Shown here: positions 62,265 to 64,000 of the stretch, piece by piece
Numbering within the stretch: the stretch's first letter is position 1
Layout of the letters: every line of letters starts with the position of its first letter
Assembly (NCBI GenBank): GCA_900696465.1
Contig: CAADGE010000046.1
Span: 1 to 64,000 of the forward strand
DNA: 64,000 nt
Direction: 5' to 3'
Source: an uncultured Planctomycetota bacterium
Lineage (GTDB): Bacteria > Planctomycetota > Phycisphaerae > UBA1845 > UTPLA1
Translations under genes and position numbers: made by a program
The notes under the pieces: model-generated
The model's database searches: none
What the model saw: only the letters and a program-made list of their open reading frames with translations
What the model was told of the DNA's origin: nothing

Positions 62265-62314
62265 TTCCGGAACTGAATCTGCGGAAATCTCCGCAGGAAG
62301 ACGGAAGAAATCCG
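62265..62314. promoter_or_regulatory. candidate enhancer (UAS) cluster between divergent sigma-54 promoters
   Basis: Three dyads in 50 bases: TTCCGGAA (62265-62272), CTGCGGA-AATC-TCCGCAG (62279-62296, perfect 7-base arms) and CGGA-AGAAA-TCCG (62302-62314). All share GGA/TCC half-sites. They lie roughly 110-190 bases from both predicted starts, the usual distance for an NtrC-type activator. A further palindrome TCCTCGAGGA lies at 62235-62244. Confidence 0.5.
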
Positions 62315-62399
62315 CCTGACGAGCGGCGTCGAGGGGAGCATCCGCTCGAACTTCGCGGCGATCGACAGCATTGCTCTCGGTATGGGCAAGTCCGCGAAG

Positions 62400-62415
62400 T
62401 GGCATATCAATTGCT
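62400..62415 (+). promoter_or_regulatory. sigma-54 promoter (-24/-12) facing the globin-sensor kinase
   Basis: TGGCAT-ATCAA-TTGCT, one mismatch to the TGGCAC-N5-TTGCW consensus, with GG and GC 10 bases apart. The start would be near 62427, leaving a leader of about 216 bases to the preferred ATG. It suggests autoregulation by the downstream NtrC-like regulator. Confidence 0.55.
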
Positions 62416-62642
62416 TCATCGGGCCTCACAAGTCGCACGGCGGCAGCCGGCGGCAGGACTCGTTTCTCAATGGCCGGGCAATGAAGCAATCTGCCTCTGA
62501 CTACGACCAACCAGGCGATCACAATTCGCACGAGTGTCCTGACCATCAATCGGCGCGAGGCCGGAGCCCCTCGATTTCAGATTCGGCGGCAGGTTCGATC
62601 GTGGGGTATCTCTCCAGCCGTTACGCAAGATATAATCGCGGT

Positions 62643-63824
62643 ATGGCCGGTGATCTGTTCGCGGAAATGAAGCGCTATGTCGGATTCACCGAGGCCGATG
62701 CCCGGACTTTGGCAGACCTTCGAAGTCGAATATCCCCTTATCTTCCAGAGGTGGTTGACCGCTTTTATACCGCCCTGCTGGCGGACCCAACGGCCCGCGC
62801 CGTGCTGGAGGCGGACCCCAATCGCCTGCCCCGCCTGCGTGTCTATCTGCGGGAGTGGCTGGAGATGCTCTTCTGCGGTGTGTACGACACCGCTTATTAC
62901 GAACAGCGCTGCCGCATCGGCCGCACGCATGTTCGCGTCGACCTCCCGCAGCACTACATGTTCACCGCGATGAACATCATCCGTATCAAGCTGAGCGAGC
63001 GCCTGCGTGCCTTTCAATTGCCCAATGCCTGCGAAGCGTTAAATGCCCTGCACAAGCTGCTGGACCTCGAACTGGCGATCATGAATGAGACCTACCGGGA
63101 GGACTACGTTGATCGCATTCAGTCCATCGAGCGGCTTGAGTTCGAGCAGCGTATCAGCGAGTCCGAACACCTGGCCACCATCGGCCAACTGGCTGCCTCA
63201 CTGGCCCACGAGATCAAGAACCCGCTGGCGGGCATCAGCGGAGCGATCCAGGTGCTGGGGGCCGAGCTGAACGACGGACACCCGCACAAGGAGATCATTG
63301 CCGAGGCACTGCGCCAGATCGACCGGCTCGACGCCGCGGTGCGCGATCTTTTACTCTATGCCCGGCCGAAGCAGCCGAGTCTGCGCCGCGAGGATGTCAG
63401 CCAGATCGTTGCGCATGCCCTCATCCTGCTGCGACAGGAGCCGGCATTCCTGCCGGTTCGCGTGCGTTGTGAGGGGCTGACCGAGCAGCACTGGGCTCTG
63501 GTGGATGAGACCCAGATCAAGCAGGTCATCACCAATTTGATGATCAACGCGGCACACGCCTGCGAAGACGGTGGCTCGGTGGAATGCCGCATCTCAAAGC
63601 ACGGTGACAAGGTCCGCCTGGTCATCGAGGACGACGGCGTCGGCATGCAGCCGCATGTCCTGGCCCGGGCGTTCGAGCCCTTCTACACGACGAAGGCCCG
63701 CGGCACAGGGCTGGGGCTTGCCATCTGCCGGAGGATCGTGGAGACGCATCAGGGTACAATCGAGGTCGAGAGCGAGCCCGGTATGGGCACGCGCGTCACC
63801 ATTGAGCTGCCGGGAGCCGCATGA
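62643..63824 (+). CDS. globin-coupled sensor histidine kinase
   Basis: About 393 residues. Residues 1-150 resemble a protoglobin/globin-sensor domain (FYTALLADPTARAVLEADPN; the candidate haem-ligand His96 in IGRTHVRVDLPQHYM), expected to bind haem and sense O2, NO or CO. A linker leads to the H-box with His189 in ASLAHEIKNPLAG, then N-box INAAHACEDGG, and G-boxes DDGVGMQP and GTGLGLAICRRIVE, typical of NtrB-class kinases. No membrane segment is present, so it is cytoplasmic. ATG 62643 is preferred because the globin fold begins there; a TATAAT lies 6 bases before it. ATGs at 62481 and 62382 are alternatives. The stop overlaps the regulator gene by 4 bases. Confidence 0.88.
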   Translation: MAGDLFAEMKRYVGFTEADARTLADLRSRISPYLPEVVDRFYTALLADPTARAVLEADPNRLPRLRVYLREWLEMLFCGVYDTAYYEQRCRIGRTHVRVDLPQHYMFTAMNIIRIKLSERLRAFQLPNACEALNALHKLLDLELAIMNETYREDYVDRIQSIERLEFEQRISESEHLATIGQLAASLAHEIKNPLAGISGAIQVLGAELNDGHPHKEIIAEALRQIDRLDAAVRDLLLYARPKQPSLRREDVSQIVAHALILLRQEPAFLPVRVRCEGLTEQHWALVDETQIKQVITNLMINAAHACEDGGSVECRISKHGDKVRLVIEDDGVGMQPHVLARAFEPFYTTKARGTGLGLAICRRIVETHQGTIEVESEPGMGTRVTIELPGAA

Positions 63825-64000
63825 GCAAGCCACGCATTCTGATCATCGAAGATGAGAAACTCATCCGCTGGTCACTCCGGCAGCGCTTCGGCGAAGAGGG
63901 CTATGTGGTCGAGGATGCCGAGACCGCGGCCGAAGGGCTGGAGAAGTGGTCGTCCTCCACATTTGACCTGGTCATGCTGGACTACAAGCTGCCCGATTCG
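63821..64000 (+). CDS. NtrC-family response regulator, receiver start only (cut by window end)
   Basis: The first 60 residues of a receiver domain: RILIIEDEKLIRWSLRQRFG with the acidic pocket, and FDLVMLDYKLPDS with the phospho-acceptor Asp. The LIRWSLR element is typical of NtrC-like sigma-54 activators, but the AAA+ and DNA-binding parts lie beyond the window, so the class is inferred. Its ATG overlaps the kinase stop (ATGA), so the two form a two-component pair. It is the obvious candidate activator for the two sigma-54 sites upstream. Confidence 0.8.
   Translation, partial: MSKPRILIIEDEKLIRWSLRQRFGEEGYVVEDAETAAEGLEKWSSSTFDLVMLDYKLPDS

Overview
The window is GC-rich chromosomal DNA from a planctomycete-like bacterium, probably a Phycisphaerae-type lineage. 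This is inferred from gene content: DUF1800/DUF1501 secreted pairs, dockerin-like repeats ending large exported proteins, HAF repeats, a PEP-CTERM protein, an ECF sigma factor joined to a Ser/Thr kinase, and a kdsB gene implying a Kdo-containing outer membrane. No rRNA, CRISPR array, integrase or intact transposon was seen.

Layout. 0.5-12.2 kb is a dense housekeeping block: pheA, tpiA, secG, yicC, gmk, rpoZ, coaC and coaB, a convergent kdsB, then a glutathione peroxidase, metF, rfbD, a TPR protein, tRNA-Tyr, pgsA and uppP. 12.4-19.6 kb holds a Gly/Tyr-rich exported protein, an RluA-family pseudouridine synthase, a polytopic glycosyltransferase followed by a coupled 37-residue hydrophobic peptide, and a GH3-like adenylating enzyme next to a membrane-anchored alpha/beta hydrolase. 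20.2-28.6 kb is a minus-strand run of secreted proteins: DUF1501, DUF1800, two tandem paralogues with calcium-type repeats, and a HAF-repeat protein. 28.9-32.2 kb carries an ECF sigma factor overlapping a zinc-motif/kinase/TPR fusion. 32.3-41.7 kb has a possible lipoprotein, an SRPBCC protein, proS, efp, rlmN, tRNA-Cys and two genes each broken by one in-frame TAG. 41.9-60.5 kb is dominated by very large surface proteins: a subtilase, a divergent protein with PPC and P-domains, a PEP-CTERM protein and a 1966-residue Cys-rich protein.

60.7-64.0 kb is the most interesting part. A CBS-domain protein, a small protein with a perfectly duplicated four-Cys pattern and a hemerythrin-like protein form a minus-strand operon. 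Divergent to it are a globin-sensor histidine kinase and the start of an NtrC-like response regulator. Both transcription units are preceded by good sigma-54 -24/-12 sites, with a cluster of inverted repeats between them. I infer an oxygen/NO/redox-responsive sigma-54 regulon.

Recurring themes are Shine-Dalgarno sites overlapping the upstream stop codon, possible leaderless starts, and a short palindromic REP-like element present in three intergenic copies.
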